From Limnanthes douglasii subsp. nivea (lineage: Eukaryota; Streptophyta; Magnoliopsida; Brassicales; Limnanthaceae), in assembly GCA_036936605.1 (NCBI GenBank), contig JAUPFV010000005.1, forward strand, positions 5,073,670 through 5,137,669: a stretch of 64,000 bases of DNA. The letters run 5' to 3'. The translations under genes were made by a program, and so were the position numbers. This document shows positions 53,862-64,000 of this stretch, one piece after another (within the stretch, counting starts at the first letter, position 1; every line of letters starts with the position of its first letter). The notes beneath the pieces are model-generated. The model was not told the origin of the DNA. It saw only the letters and a list, made by a program, of their open reading frames with translations, and searched no databases.

Positions 53862-55950
53862 ATGAGATATTCAGTTCTATTATCAACACTATGTTTTCTA
53901 TTCACATTTTGTATTGTAGCTCTTCCTCAACCTGTTCTTGGTATCACAAGGCACTATATATTTGATGTATGTCTCACATTTCAACTTCTGCAGGCATAAA
54001 AAATGTTTCTATGTCTAGTTTTTTCTCGAAAACTTTCTTATGTTTGTTGGTATTTGTAGATCAAATTGCATAATGTGACGCGGCTATGCCACACGAAAAC
54101 TATTGTATCAGTAAACGGTAAGTTCCCGGGGCCTCGAATCTTAGCTAGAGAAGGTGATCAACTACTTATAAAACTGACTAACCATGTACCGAACAACATA
54201 TCTATCCACTGGTAATAAATCTTGTTTGCTGACACTAAACATCCAGTTCGAGTAGATACTAGATCCATATTTGATAATGGCTTATATGACACAGGCATGG
54301 AATCAGGCAGCTTCGGTCAGGATGGGCAGATGGACCGGCATATGTAACACAGTGTCCTATACAAACAGGGCAGAGCTATGTGTACAACTACACAATTACA
54401 GACCAAAGAGGCACTCTTTGGTATCATGCTCATATTTCATGGCTAAGATCAACTATTTACGGCCCTATAATCATTCTTCCACAACGCGGCGTCCCTTATC
54501 CGTTCGCCAAACCTTACAAAGAAGTTCCCATAGTATTCGGTAATAACTAGTAACACAAAGAAAGTAGTAAATCGAAAACAAAATTTAAGTACTTTTTTTT
54601 GTTTGTTTGATTGAATATTTTTCGTATGGTTTCGTTTCGGTTGAATTGCAGGAGAATGGTTTAATACAGATACAGAGGCAATCATAAACCAGGCAACTCA
54701 AACAGGTGGTGCACCAAATGTATCTGATGCTTATACTATCAATGGACTTCCAGGGCCACTCTATAACTGCTCTGCTAAAGGTACATATCGAAAAATTGGA
54801 TCTTTTTTTTTTCACAACATTTTACCAAAAAATTCATATTATGGTATTGGCAGATACATTTAAGTTAAAGGTGAAGCCTGGAAAAACATATCTTCTTCGG
54901 CTAGTCAACGCTGCCCTTAACGACCAGCTTTTCTTCAGCACAGCAAACCACACTCTGACAATTGTGGACGCTGATGCTGTTTATGTGAAACCATTCGAAA
55001 CAGAAACACTTGTTATTGCTCCTGGACAAACCTATAATGTACTTCTAAAGACAAAGCCTTTTTATCCGAACGCAACTTTTTTTATGTCAGCTCAGCCTTA
55101 TGCCACTGGTACTGCCACTTTCGATAACTCAACAGCAGCCGCTATTTTAGAATACGAGCCGACTCCTAAGGAAAAAACATCAATTCACAACATCCCCGTG
55201 TTTAAACCTACACTTCCTGTTGTAAACGACACAGATTTCGCAATGAAGTTCAGTAACAAACTACGTAGCTTGGGAAGCAAGCAATTCCCTGCTGACGTCC
55301 CTAAAACTGTGGATCGCCAGTTTTTCTTTACGATAGGGCTAGGGACTAAAGCTTGTCCTAAAAACCAAACTTGCGAAGGACCAAGTAATACTACGAAGCT
55401 TGCTGCTGCAATCAATAACGTGTCATTTACATTACCAACAACCGCTTTGCTTCAAGCTCATTATTCAGGTTACTCGGCAGGAGTCTACACTACTGATTTT
55501 CCAGTTAAACCCGTCTTTGCGTTTGATTATACGGGCTCAGCTCCTAATAACACAATGGTTAGTAATGGGACAAAGGTAGTTGTTGTTCCTTACAATACTA
55601 GCGTGGAGCTTGTGATGCAAGATACTAGTATTCTTACTGTGGAAAGCCACCCTCTTCACTTGCATGGTCATAATTTCTTCGTTGTTGGATCAGGGCTTGG
55701 GAACTATGATCCGGTTAACGATCCTAAAAAGTTTAATCTTGTCGACCCCGTTACGAGGAACACTGTGGCCGTGCCCTCTGGTGGCTGGGTTGTGATTCGG
55801 TTTTTGGCAGATAATCCAGGGGTGTGGTACATGCATTGTCATTTCGAGGTGCATACAAGCTGGGGAATGAAGATGGCTTGGATTGTTTTAGATGGAGATG
55901 AGCCTAATCAGAAGCTAAATCCCCCACCTGCTGATTTACCCAAGTGTTAA
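53862..55950 (+). CDS. Laccase, LAC17-like (multicopper oxidase, p-diphenol:O2 oxidoreductase)
   Basis: Secreted enzyme that oxidises phenolics such as monolignols with O2, four coppers per protein; LAC17 relatives act in cell-wall lignification. Five exons: 53862-53966, 54060-54211, 54295-54539, 54652-54780 and 54854-55950; all introns are GT-AG and short (73-112 bp). 575 residues, normal for the family. Signal peptide about 1-27 (before ITRHY). Copper motifs: HWHG (85-88), WYHAH (128-132), [11 protein letters not shown] (476-486), [12 protein letters not shown] (538-549), with C539 and H544 as type 1 ligands. Several N-x-S/T sites. Oddities: Met at the axial position 549 and His at 483. No stop or shift: looks functional. 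Confidence 0.95.
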
Positions 55951-56320
55951 CACAATACCGTTTGTAAACTTTTTTTCGGTCCTTTTCCTGTATGGCTGTA
56001 TCCATGTTTTGGGGCAGTTTGTGGTTCTCTTTCAGTCGATGTACGGGCGTGGTCCTCCTTCGTTGTTTTACTTTTGTCTTGGGTCACGCATGTCCTTTGT
56101 TGTTGTGAAATGAATATTGTTTTTTTTCTGTTAAATTTTCTCGATCAACTATTTACTTATAAAGTTAAGTAGGTGGATGTATGTTATAATTTTACTTACT
56201 CATCCTAGCTTGTTTCACTTCGTTGGGGATGTAAAATTTTATAAAAGAGGGTACTCTTATACCTAAATATTCAACACATCTTAAAATGTAACGGTAGTTC
56301 ATAGATTGATAACTTGTAAA
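55951..56320. other. Laccase 3' flank
   Basis: T-rich 3' untranslated-type sequence; AATGAATATTG near 56110 is a weak polyadenylation-type signal. No gene. Confidence 0.4.
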
Positions 56321-56321
56321 A

Positions 56322-57250
56322 TTAAGCAAATATAGTTAGGCAAGAAAAGTTTAAACGTAATAGAAATGCATATGCTCTTCTATTCGTATCTTCTAGCCAA
56401 TAGGGTACGCGTTGGTTGCACTCAATCACCGTGTAAGATCCTTTCCAAATGAGTGCTAGCTTTCCTACCCATTGCTCTTGCGTATGTTGAAAGACGCACC
56501 TTTGTACTAGTTCTCCGATCCTGATGGGTCGAGATTTCAGCTTTGTGTTGTACCGTCGCTCGACCTTCTGTTTCATGGCGAATTTCCTCAAACGTTCTTC
56601 GTCCATAACTTTTAGAAGTAGATCTAGATCCAATCTTCGTCCTAGTTTGTTAGTGTCTTGGTTGAATTGTAGGATACGTTTTGTCATTGACAATAATTTT
56701 TACTGGCACTACGACGTCTGTCCCATACGTAAGCTGATGTGGTATTTCATCTGTTGGATTCCGCTACGTTGTCTGGTATGTCCATATAATATGTGGTGGC
56801 ATTTTTGGCCAATTCTTTTTCGCTTTCTCATGCTCTTCTTTAGGCTATCCATGATCATTCGATTAATAATTTATACTTTCCCGTTTGCGTGCAGGTGGTA
56901 GGACAAAGAAAAGTTGTGTTGTATCTCATACTCAAGACAGATTTCGTTCATTTCTTTGTTCTCGAATTGTAGCTCGTTATCAGAGATAATGATCCTAAGT
57001 ATGCCAAAACGGCATACTATGTGCTTCTATATGAATTTCTTGATTTTTTTTCTCCCTTGTTCAATTTAAAGCTTTGGCCTCCACCCATTTAGTAAAGTAA
57101 TCAATTGCAACAATTATAAACCTCACGTTGCACGACCCATAAGCAATGGTGCAACTAAGTCTAGCCCACAATGATCACACAGAAATGCTCATAGTATCGA
57201 TGTTAGATCAACCCCTGGTTGGTGTTGAAATTTGGACCACCGTTGAAAAT
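56322..57250 (-). pseudogene. Gypsy D integrase, core and C-terminal part
   Basis: Minus strand. From 57230 leftward: CGLDLVAPLL, then DYFTKWVEAKAL (core, first Asp region), frame-shifted remains of the second Asp region, and the clean ORF 56693-56322 with LVQRCVFQHTQEQWVGKLAL and WKGSYTV, the C-terminal integrase domain. The N-terminal zinc domain lies beyond the copia D insertion (resumes at 62043). Confidence 0.8.
57246..57250. repeat. Target-site duplication of copia D, left (AAAAT)
   Basis: AAAAT precedes the left LTR and recurs at 62043-62047. Confidence 0.85.
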
Positions 57251-57448
57251 TGTTAACGGAAATAATAATATACATTGACTAAATAATTTATTATAGTCAA
57301 TATTCAAACGTAATCTATTATAGATATTATTAGATTAGATTTTATTACAGTAGACTAGTATAATAATAATATATTTTCAGAGCCTATATATATGGCCTTA
57401 ACTTGTACTAAAATTCTATATCATAATAAATCTTTTCTAGTTTTTACA
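57251..57448 (+). repeat. Copia D left LTR
   Basis: TGTTAACGGAAATAATAATA...TTTTTACA; TATATATATGGC near 57386 is a likely TATA region. Confidence 0.95.
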
Positions 57449-57461
57449 TGGTATCAGAGCC
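57449..57461 (+). other. Copia D primer-binding site
   Basis: TGGTATCAGAGCC, complementary to the 3' end of plant initiator Met tRNA, directly abutting the LTR. Confidence 0.92.
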
Positions 57462-57487
57462 ATTGGGGTTTCTATAAAAAAATCTAG

Positions 57488-59317
57488 ATGGAGGAAAGGA
57501 AAAGTATGTCTGATTTGGTTCCTGTGATGACAAAAATCACTGAACAAAAATTGAACGAATCCAATTACTTAGATTAGAGTGAAACAATTCGTATCTATTT
57601 ACGAAGTATAGAAAAAGATGACCATTTGATACAAGATCTTCCTACGGATGACACAGCAAAAAATTGGATGCGTGATGATGCTCGCCTTTTTCTTCAGATA
57701 CGAAATACAATCACTACTGAGGTACTTAGTCTTGTTAATCATTGCGAATACGTTAAAGAGTTAATGGAAAATCTGGAATTTCTATATGCGGGAAAAGGTA
57801 ATATATCGCGTATCTATGATGTCTGCAAGTCTTTTAATCGTACTGAAATACAAGATAAGTCTCTTACGGCATATTTTATGGAGTTCAAACGCATCTACGA
57901 AGAACTTAATGTTTTGTTACCCTTCAGTACTGATATTAAAAGTCAACAATTGCAACGAGAACAAATGGCTGTAATGAGTTTTCTTGCTGGTCTTCCTTCA
58001 GAGTTTGATAGTGCAAAATCTCAAATCCTCGCTGGATCTGAGATATCATCTCTACATGAAATTTTTGCTAGGCTCCTTCGAACCGAAAACTCACAGCCAG
58101 TACAACCTGTCACTAGTGCATTAATCAGCACCAATAAACCTGGTTCTTCTGATAATCGGGATGGTCATAATGGTCGTGATGGGCGTGGTGGTCGCGGCGC
58201 TTATAGTTACAATAATCGTGGCAGATCTGGTGTTCGTGGTGGTCGTGGTGGATATAACGATTATGGTAGTCGTGGTAGATCAAACTATCGTGGTTATCGT
58301 GGTGGGTACAGTAATCACGGTAGTCGTGGTGGATACAATAGTCAAGATGGATACAATAGACATAACAGTTCTGGTAACCATAGTGGTGATCTAAACAATG
58401 TTGAATGTTTTTACTGTCATGAACATGGTCATACAAAGTGGAATTGTCCTCAACTATCTCAACAATTTGCTAATATGGCAACGAACGAGGAACCTCATGT
58501 GCTTTCCGCTAGGGAATATGCTCAATTTTCCAAGTACCAAGAGTCTCTAAAGTCACAAGATCTTACAAACCCTACAGCTTGTGTGTCAGGTAACTCAACT
58601 ACATGTCTTATTTCTTCATCCTCTGATTGGGTCATTGATTCTGCTGCCACAGAACATATGACAGATAATAAACAAGTTTTTTCTTCTCTTTCAAACACAC
58701 ATCATTCTAATGTCACATTGGCAGATGGATCATCATCTCGTGTTTTAGGTTCAGGGACTGTCAATCACACCAAAAATATCTCTTTGACATCTGTTTTACA
58801 TCTCCCTCAGTTTTCATTCAACCTTATTTCTATTAGCCAACTCACTAAAACACTAAATTGTTTTGTTACCTTTTATTCTGATCATTGTTTGTTTCAGGAT
58901 CTTACGACGAATACAATAATTGGTAGAGGGCATGAGAGTGGAGGTCTCTACTATCTTGATAAAGACTATCATACATCTACTGTGTGTCCTAGTATTACAT
59001 CTCCATTTGAAGCACATTGTCGTATGGGTCATCCATCTTTAATCTCTTTAAAACAACTTTATCCTAAATTTCGGTATTTGACATCATTAGAGTGTGAGTC
59101 ATGTAGATTTTCTAAACATCATCGTCTTCCATCATATCCTTGTATTAATAAACGGGCAACGTTTCCTTTTGAAATAGTTCATTCAGATGTTTGGGGTCCT
59201 TGTCCCGTTGTTTCTAAAACTGGTTTTAAATATTTTGTTAGTTTTGTTGATGATTATTCCCGTGTTACATGGCTTCTGAGTTATTCTCAATATTTTGCAC
59301 GTTTACTACAGAAATAA
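57488..59317 (+). pseudogene. Copia D gag, protease and integrase start
   Basis: ATG at 57488; TAG at 57575 (Trp position) breaks it after 29 codons, then it is open to 59317. Gag core (WMRDDARLFLQIRNTI, LNVLLPF, FLAGLPSEFDSAKSQIL), a long Gly/Arg RGG-like tract (about 58155-58395), zinc knuckle CFYCHEHGHTKWNC (58405-58446), protease loop WVIDSAATEHM (58628-58660; usual D-S-G-A, here D-S-A-A), pre-integrase CRMGHPS...CESCRFSKH, and integrase start VHSDVWGPCPVVSKTGFKYF and VDDYSRVTWL. A frameshift near 59275 ends the frame. Confidence 0.9.
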
Positions 59318-59542
59318 ATACCCAATTTAATTGTCCTATTTGTATTTTAAGAAGTGATAATGGTAAAGAATATTGTTCAAATGCATTTCAATTATTTATG
59401 GAACAAAAATGAATGATTCACCAAACTTCGTGTGTGGACACGCCATCTCAAAATGGTGTTGCTGAAATAAAAAATAGACATCTTTTAGAGGTTACTCGTG
59501 CACTTCTTTTTCAAATGAAAGTACCAAAATTATTTTGGGTAG
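59318..59542 (+). pseudogene. Copia D integrase middle (shifted frame)
   Basis: In another frame from about 59301: LRSDNGKEYCSNAFQLF (second Asp), a TGA at 59410, then TPSQNGVAEIKNRHLLEV (catalytic Glu) and FQMKVPKLFW. A second shift at about 59550 leads to the next ORF. Confidence 0.82.
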
Positions 59543-60544
59543 ATGTTGTTTTACTGCCTATTTTTAATTAATCGTATGTCGTCTACTGTCCTTTCAAATA
59601 ATATTCCATATTCCGTGCTTTTTCCGTCTAAACCTCTATTTCCTGTTGAACCACGCATTTTTTGTTGTACTTGCTTTGTTAGGGATGTAAGTCCTACTCA
59701 TACAAAATTAGATCCCAAATCCTTAAAATATGTTTTTCTTGGATATTCTAGGTTACAAAAAGGCTATAAATGTTTTTCTCCATCTCTTAATCGTTACATA
59801 GTATCTAAGGATGTTACATTTTTAGAACATGTTCCATTTTTTCCTGGTTTGTCTAATGTAGATCCAGAAACAACTATTATCGATGATGATTTACTCATGT
59901 ACACCATCGTTCAAAGATCTGATGTACCACCTCCACCATATCGACCTCCTATTAGATTTGTTTATTCTCGACGTAAAGCACCTCCTCCATCATGTCCACT
60001 ACCAATTCCTTCGTCTTCAGATCCTGCTACAAACGATAATGATTCCACTCCTGATCTTCCTATTGCTCTTCGAAAAGGTAAAAGACAATGTACTTATCCA
60101 ATTTCTTCTTTCGGAAAATATGATCAATTACCTTCTTCTACCCGAGCTTTTATTGCATCTCTTGATTCTATTTCTATTCCAAAAACTATTCACGAAACAT
60201 TATGTCATTCTGGGTGGCAAGCTGCAATGTTTGAAGAGATAAGAGCATTAGAAGACACTGGTACTTGGAAGTTGGTTGATTTACCCAATGGTAAGAAATC
60301 TATCGGCTTTAGATGGGTGTTTAATGTAAAAATGAATCCAGATGGGACGCTAGCTCGTCTCAAAGCACGACTTGTTGCAAAAGGATATGCTCAAACCTAT
60401 GTTGTTGATTACTCTGAAACCTTTTCTCCGGTAGCTAAGTTTACCTCTATTCGTTTATTTATTTCTTTAGCAGCATCAAATGATTGGCCATTACATCAGT
60501 TAGATATTACCAATGCATTTTTACATGGAGACCTCCAAGAATAA
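59543..60544 (+). pseudogene. Copia D integrase end and reverse transcriptase, first part
   Basis: [20 protein letters not shown] and [17 protein letters not shown] (end of integrase), a Pro/Ser-rich linker, then [68 protein letters not shown] and [17 protein letters not shown] at 60542 (Glu position) interrupts just before VYMEKPPGF. Confidence 0.88.
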
Positions 60545-61700
60545 GTCTATATGGAGAAACCACCCGGATTTGTTGCTCATGGGGAGAAAGGAAAGGTATG
60601 TCATTTGTATAAATTATTATACGGATTAAAACAAAGTCCCTGTGCTTGGTTCGGTAAGTTTAGTGATGCATTAAATGAATTTGGGTTGAAGAAGAGCAGT
60701 TGTGATCACTCTGTCTTTTATAAACGTTCTGCAAATGAAATTATATTCGTTGTTGTATATGTAGATGACATCATTATTACTGAGAATGATACTAAAGGTA
60801 TTTCATTGCTTAAAACATTTTTGCATTCGCGATTTCAAATAAAAGATTTAGGACCATTGAAGTATTTTTTGGGGGTTGAAATAACAAGAAGCAACAAAGG
60901 TATTCTTTTATCGCAGAGAAAATATGTTCTAGATTTGTTGATGGAAACAGGAAAGCTAGGAGCAAAACCATGTAATACACCAATGGTTCCTAATTCGCAA
61001 TTACTGAAAGATGACGGAAAATTGTTTAGTGATCCAGAAAAGTATCATCGATTAGTAGGAAAATTCAATTACCTTACAGTAACTCGACCAGATATTGCAT
61101 ATCCAGTCAGTGTTGTAAGTCAGTTTATGTCTTCTCCAACAGTTAATCACTGGGCAGCACTAGAACATATCTTGTGTTATCTCAAATCAGCTCCTGGACT
61201 AGGATTATGGTATGGCAATATTGGTCATACAAATATAGAGTGTTTTGCAGATGCAGATTGGGCTGGATCTAAAGCTGATAGAAGATCAACCACTGGTTAC
61301 TGCGTTTTTGTAGGGGGTAATTTGGTATCTTGGAAGAGTAAGAAACAAAATGTTGTATCGAGATCAAGTGTTGAAGCTGAATATAGACCCATGGCTCAAT
61401 CTACTTGTGAGATAATTTGGATTTTCCAATTGTTAAATGATATTGGCATCAAGACTACCATGCTTGTGAAGTTATGGTTTGATAATCAAGCGGCGCTGCA
61501 TATTGCGTCTAATCCTGTCTTTCACGAAAGAACGAAGCATATTGAAATTGATTGTCATTTTATCCGCGAAAAGATTTAACAAAATATCATTCATACGAGA
61601 TATGTCAAAACAGGAGAACAACTAGGAGATATATTCACAAAAGCGCTCAATGGATCACGGATTACTTATATTTGTAACAAGTTGGGCATGATTAATATAT
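60545..61700 (+). pseudogene. Copia D reverse transcriptase end and RNase H
   Basis: Same frame as before the TAA. YKLLYGLKQSPCAWF, VVYVDDIIIT (catalytic Y-V-D-D), IKDLGPLKYFLGVEI, then RNase H: CFADADWAGSKADRRSTTGY, SRSSVEAEYRPMAQ, LWFDNQAALHIASNP and HIEIDCHFIREKI. TAA at 61577 precedes RYVKTGEQLGDIFTKALNG, the usual C-terminus, so only two stops separate this half from an open frame. Confidence 0.9.
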
Positions 61701-61831
61701 ATGCTCCAGGTTGAGGGGAGTGTGATTTCGTTTCCGTTTTTCGATCAAGCTTGCACTTCAAGTACTTCGGTTCAAGTTTCAAAGAGAGCGTTATTATCAA
61801 AGCTACGACAGTTTCAAGTACTTTCGCACAA

Positions 61832-61844
61832 GCTTGAGGGGGAG
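61832..61844 (+). other. Copia D polypurine tract
   Basis: GCTTGAGGGGGAG abuts the right LTR. A second, similar tract, GGTTGAGGGGAGTG (61709-61722), lies about 120 bp upstream. Confidence 0.8.
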
Positions 61845-62042
61845 TGTTAACGGAAATAATAATATACATTGACTAAATAATTTATTATAGTCAATATTCA
61901 AACGTAATCTATTATAGATATTATTAGATTAGATTTTATTACAGTAGACTAGTATAATAATAATATATTTTCAGAGCCTATATATATGGCTTTAACTTGT
62001 ACTAAAATTCTATGTCATAATAAATCTTTTCTAGTTTTTACA
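61845..62042 (+). repeat. Copia D right LTR
   Basis: Differs from 57251-57448 at two positions (GGCCTT/GGCTTT and CTATATC/CTATGTC). Followed by the target duplication AAAAT. Confidence 0.95.
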
Positions 62043-64000
62043 AAAATTATCGCAAGTTTGTACTAAGATCTTTGTGTCATTACGCATGTGGGCCAGAGTT
62101 TGAACCCCCAAGTTCTTATTGCATGTCCCCATGTGGATTTCTCGAGGCAATATTCAGTTATTAGTGATAGAAATTTTAGGAGAGGTTGGAGATAACCCCC
62201 CCCCCCCTACGGAATAGATTTACATCCACCATGACGAAGCGTGTGGCTCACAACCTTAATTTTCCGCACATCCAATTTGTTGGTCGGTTGTACCCCGTCG
62301 ATAAGGTATCATATTACCTCAGTCATGCATGTTGGAAACTCTGTCAAGATTACACCAATTTCTTTCGCCTCTTCTTTCACAAGAAAAGATTCTCTTTGTT
62401 TTTTAAATTATCTTTTCTCCAGGTGTTATCTATCACTTCCTTTAGAGGAGAGGTAGTCTGTTGTGGTGTTATGTTCTCGACCGATCTGCTTGAAGACAAC
62501 CTTGGTAAATTAACCGTTTAATTTTTTTCACTTGTCGATCTTCCCTTGCTCCGTGTTCTCCGAGGTTATGTTTTATGAACAATTGAGAATCATTCTTTAC
62601 TCAGATATTTCCCGAGGTAAACTCTCTAATTACCTTCAGTCCTGCTATCATGGACTCTTATTCGGCCTCGTTGTTTGAGGCTTTGAAACTAAAACTGATA
62701 TCTAGCATTACATATTCCTCCTCCGGGGTTACAATATGTACTCTTCTTCCATATTCTCTCACGTTTGAGGCTCCGCCTACGTAGATCAACCATTATGTTT
62801 TAGAGTTTTTTTTACACCAAGGAATTTCTTCAACCTTTTCGGTCACAAAGCCAACCAATATCAGCCCTTTTATAGCACTCCATGGCATAAATTTGATATT
62901 GAACTCACCTAGCTCGCTAGCCTACTTGGCTAAACCCAAGGCTTCTGGCATAGTTAAGATCGATCGGATGGGTAGGGTGGTAGGTACTTGGATTTTGTGG
63001 GCTTGAAAGTGCCTTTTTAGTTCTCGCGCGGTCGTTACCAAAGGAAATACGGTTTTGTACGAGGCGGAGCACGTCATTTTGTCCCCTAAAAAGGATTTAC
63101 TAACGTAATAGATTGGTTGTTGAATGTTTCCTCTTTATACTACTAGTATGGTGCTCATGTTACATGTGGATACCCTGAGGTGCGCGGACAAGATTTTTCA
63201 TTTTATGGGGACTACCAATAATTATGGTGAAGCAAAGTAAGTTTTTAGCTTCTTAAACGCGAAGTCACAATCTTTATTTTATTCAAATTTCATAGTCTCT
63301 CTCAAAGTTTTGAAGAAGGGGAGGCACTTATTTCCTTCCCTCGAGTGTGGATACTCTTTCGTTCAACATTTGAACCTCGTTTATGATTTGTGGCAGGTTC
63401 ATCTCGTCTAGAGTAGTGATCTGGTTTGGGTCATCGTTGATTCCTTCTTCATGAACGAAGAAACTAAGTAATTTCCCTGAGGTAAGCTCAAAGAAACATT
63501 TTGTGGGGTTTAGTTTCATGTTTTGTTGCCTTAGGGTAGAGAAGGTTTCTGAAATTTCTGCAATGTGAGAATTCTTGTATTCAGTTTTTATCAATATATC
63601 ATCGATGTAGACTTTCATATTTCGTCTAAACTACTCTTTGAACATCTTTTTCACCATATTTTGGTAAGTGGAACCCGCGCTTTATAGCCCAAAGGGCATT
63701 ACCACATAACAATACAGCCCTTAGTTTGTGGTAATTGAGGTATTCACTTGACCCCGGGGGTCCATTTTGATCTGGTTATACACGGAGTAGGTGTCCATGA
63801 ACGATAGCATCTCGTGACCCGCGGTGACGTCTACAAGTTTATCTATTCGAGGTAAGAATAATGGATATCTCGGGCATGTCCAGTTAAGGCTCGTGAAATC
63901 AATGCACATTCTCCATTTTATATTCTATTTTTTACCAGCATGGGGTTTACCACCCACTCAGGATAGTTGACTTCCCTAATGTGACCAATGGATAATAAGC
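62043..64000 (-). pseudogene. Gypsy D RT, RNase H, aRNH and integrase zinc domain
   Basis: Minus strand, entering from the right edge. RT: MCIDFTSLNWTCPRYPLFLP, RIDKLVDVTAGHEMLSFMDT and NQIKMDP (63909-63721), then MKVYIDDILIKTEY (catalytic Y-I-D-D; 63618) and MKLNPTKCFFELTSGKLLSF. First RNase H remains lie around 63330-62900. aRNH near 62790-62640 (YVGGASNVREYGRRV, FKASNNEAE). The integrase zinc domain at 62080-62043 shows LVQTCDN, split by copia D. Broken throughout. Dual RNase H again suggests the Tat lineage. Confidence 0.75.

Larger units (their letters stand above)
57251..62042 (+). mobile_element. Copia D: full-length, recent Ty1/copia element, 4,792 bp
   Basis: 198-bp LTRs that differ at only two positions, perfect 5-bp target duplication, primer site TGGTATCAGAGCC right after the left LTR, gag-pol, and polypurine tract GCTTGAGGGGGAG before the right LTR. 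Short LTRs and compact size suit Ale-like copia lineages (inference). Inserted in the integrase of gypsy D. Despite its youth the polyprotein carries stops and shifts. Confidence 0.95.

Noticed and set aside
54449..55415. Minus-strand ORFs within the laccase gene
   Set aside because: Overlap laccase exons whose frame, splice sites and copper motifs are clear on the plus strand.
58125..58436. Minus-strand ORF very rich in His and Tyr
   Set aside because: It is the reverse of the Gly/Arg repeat tract of copia D gag.
62197..62209. Run of C residues as a regulatory or G-quadruplex signal
   Set aside because: A single homopolymer run in decayed gypsy D, with no other G/C tracts near enough to form a quadruplex motif.

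Overview
The window looks like repeat-rich nuclear DNA from a flowering plant, probably a eudicot. The grounds are one intact spliced laccase gene with plant intron and exon structure, plant-type Ty1/copia and Ty3/gypsy (Tat lineage) retrotransposons, a Stowaway MITE, a hAT MITE, a MULE, an L1-type LINE with a DUF4283-like ORF1, and tRNA-derived SINEs. The species cannot be named from the sequence. I see no bacterial-style operons, rRNA, true tRNA genes or CRISPR arrays.

Layout. 1-422 (minus): a two-exon candidate for the 5' end of an unknown gene running off the left edge. 845-1093: Stowaway MITE. 1355-3216: collapsed copia element (two LTR-like copies around a remnant). 3386-20462 (minus): an old copia element (copia A), split by an LTR-like insertion (about 5869-6822) and by a 10.35-kb Tat gypsy element (gypsy 1, 9343-19692, 5-bp TSD). 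20860-22409 (plus): copia B, cut by a second Tat element (gypsy 2, 22410-31680). 31681-37819 (minus): 5' half of a third gypsy element (gypsy C), carrying a hAT MITE (33179-33618) and, in its LTR, a MULE (35992-37698). 38558-40700: a hAT-like end, AT-rich tandem arrays and a small coding-like island. About 41450-44290: degenerate LINE. About 47300-52020: rearranged copia debris. 52824-53760: two SINEs. 53862-55950: laccase. 56322-64000 (minus): a fourth gypsy element (gypsy D), interrupted by a young copia element (copia D, 57251-62042, nearly identical LTRs, 5-bp TSD).

Functional content. The only gene that looks fully intact is the LAC17-like laccase: secreted, all four copper-binding motifs, five exons. 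Every retroelement reading frame carries stops or frameshifts, so none is autonomous as read. Two features stand out. Both Tat elements carry a long antisense ORF between integrase and the 3' LTR, with an 81-82 bp GT-AG intron at the same place; in gypsy 1 removing the intron joins the two reading frames exactly. The MULE encloses a broken copy of the mitochondrial-type ribosomal protein S19 gene, as a Pack-MULE would.

The nesting gives a relative order: old copia A and B first, then gypsy 1 and 2; gypsy C, then its MULE and hAT MITE; gypsy D, then copia D, the youngest insertion.
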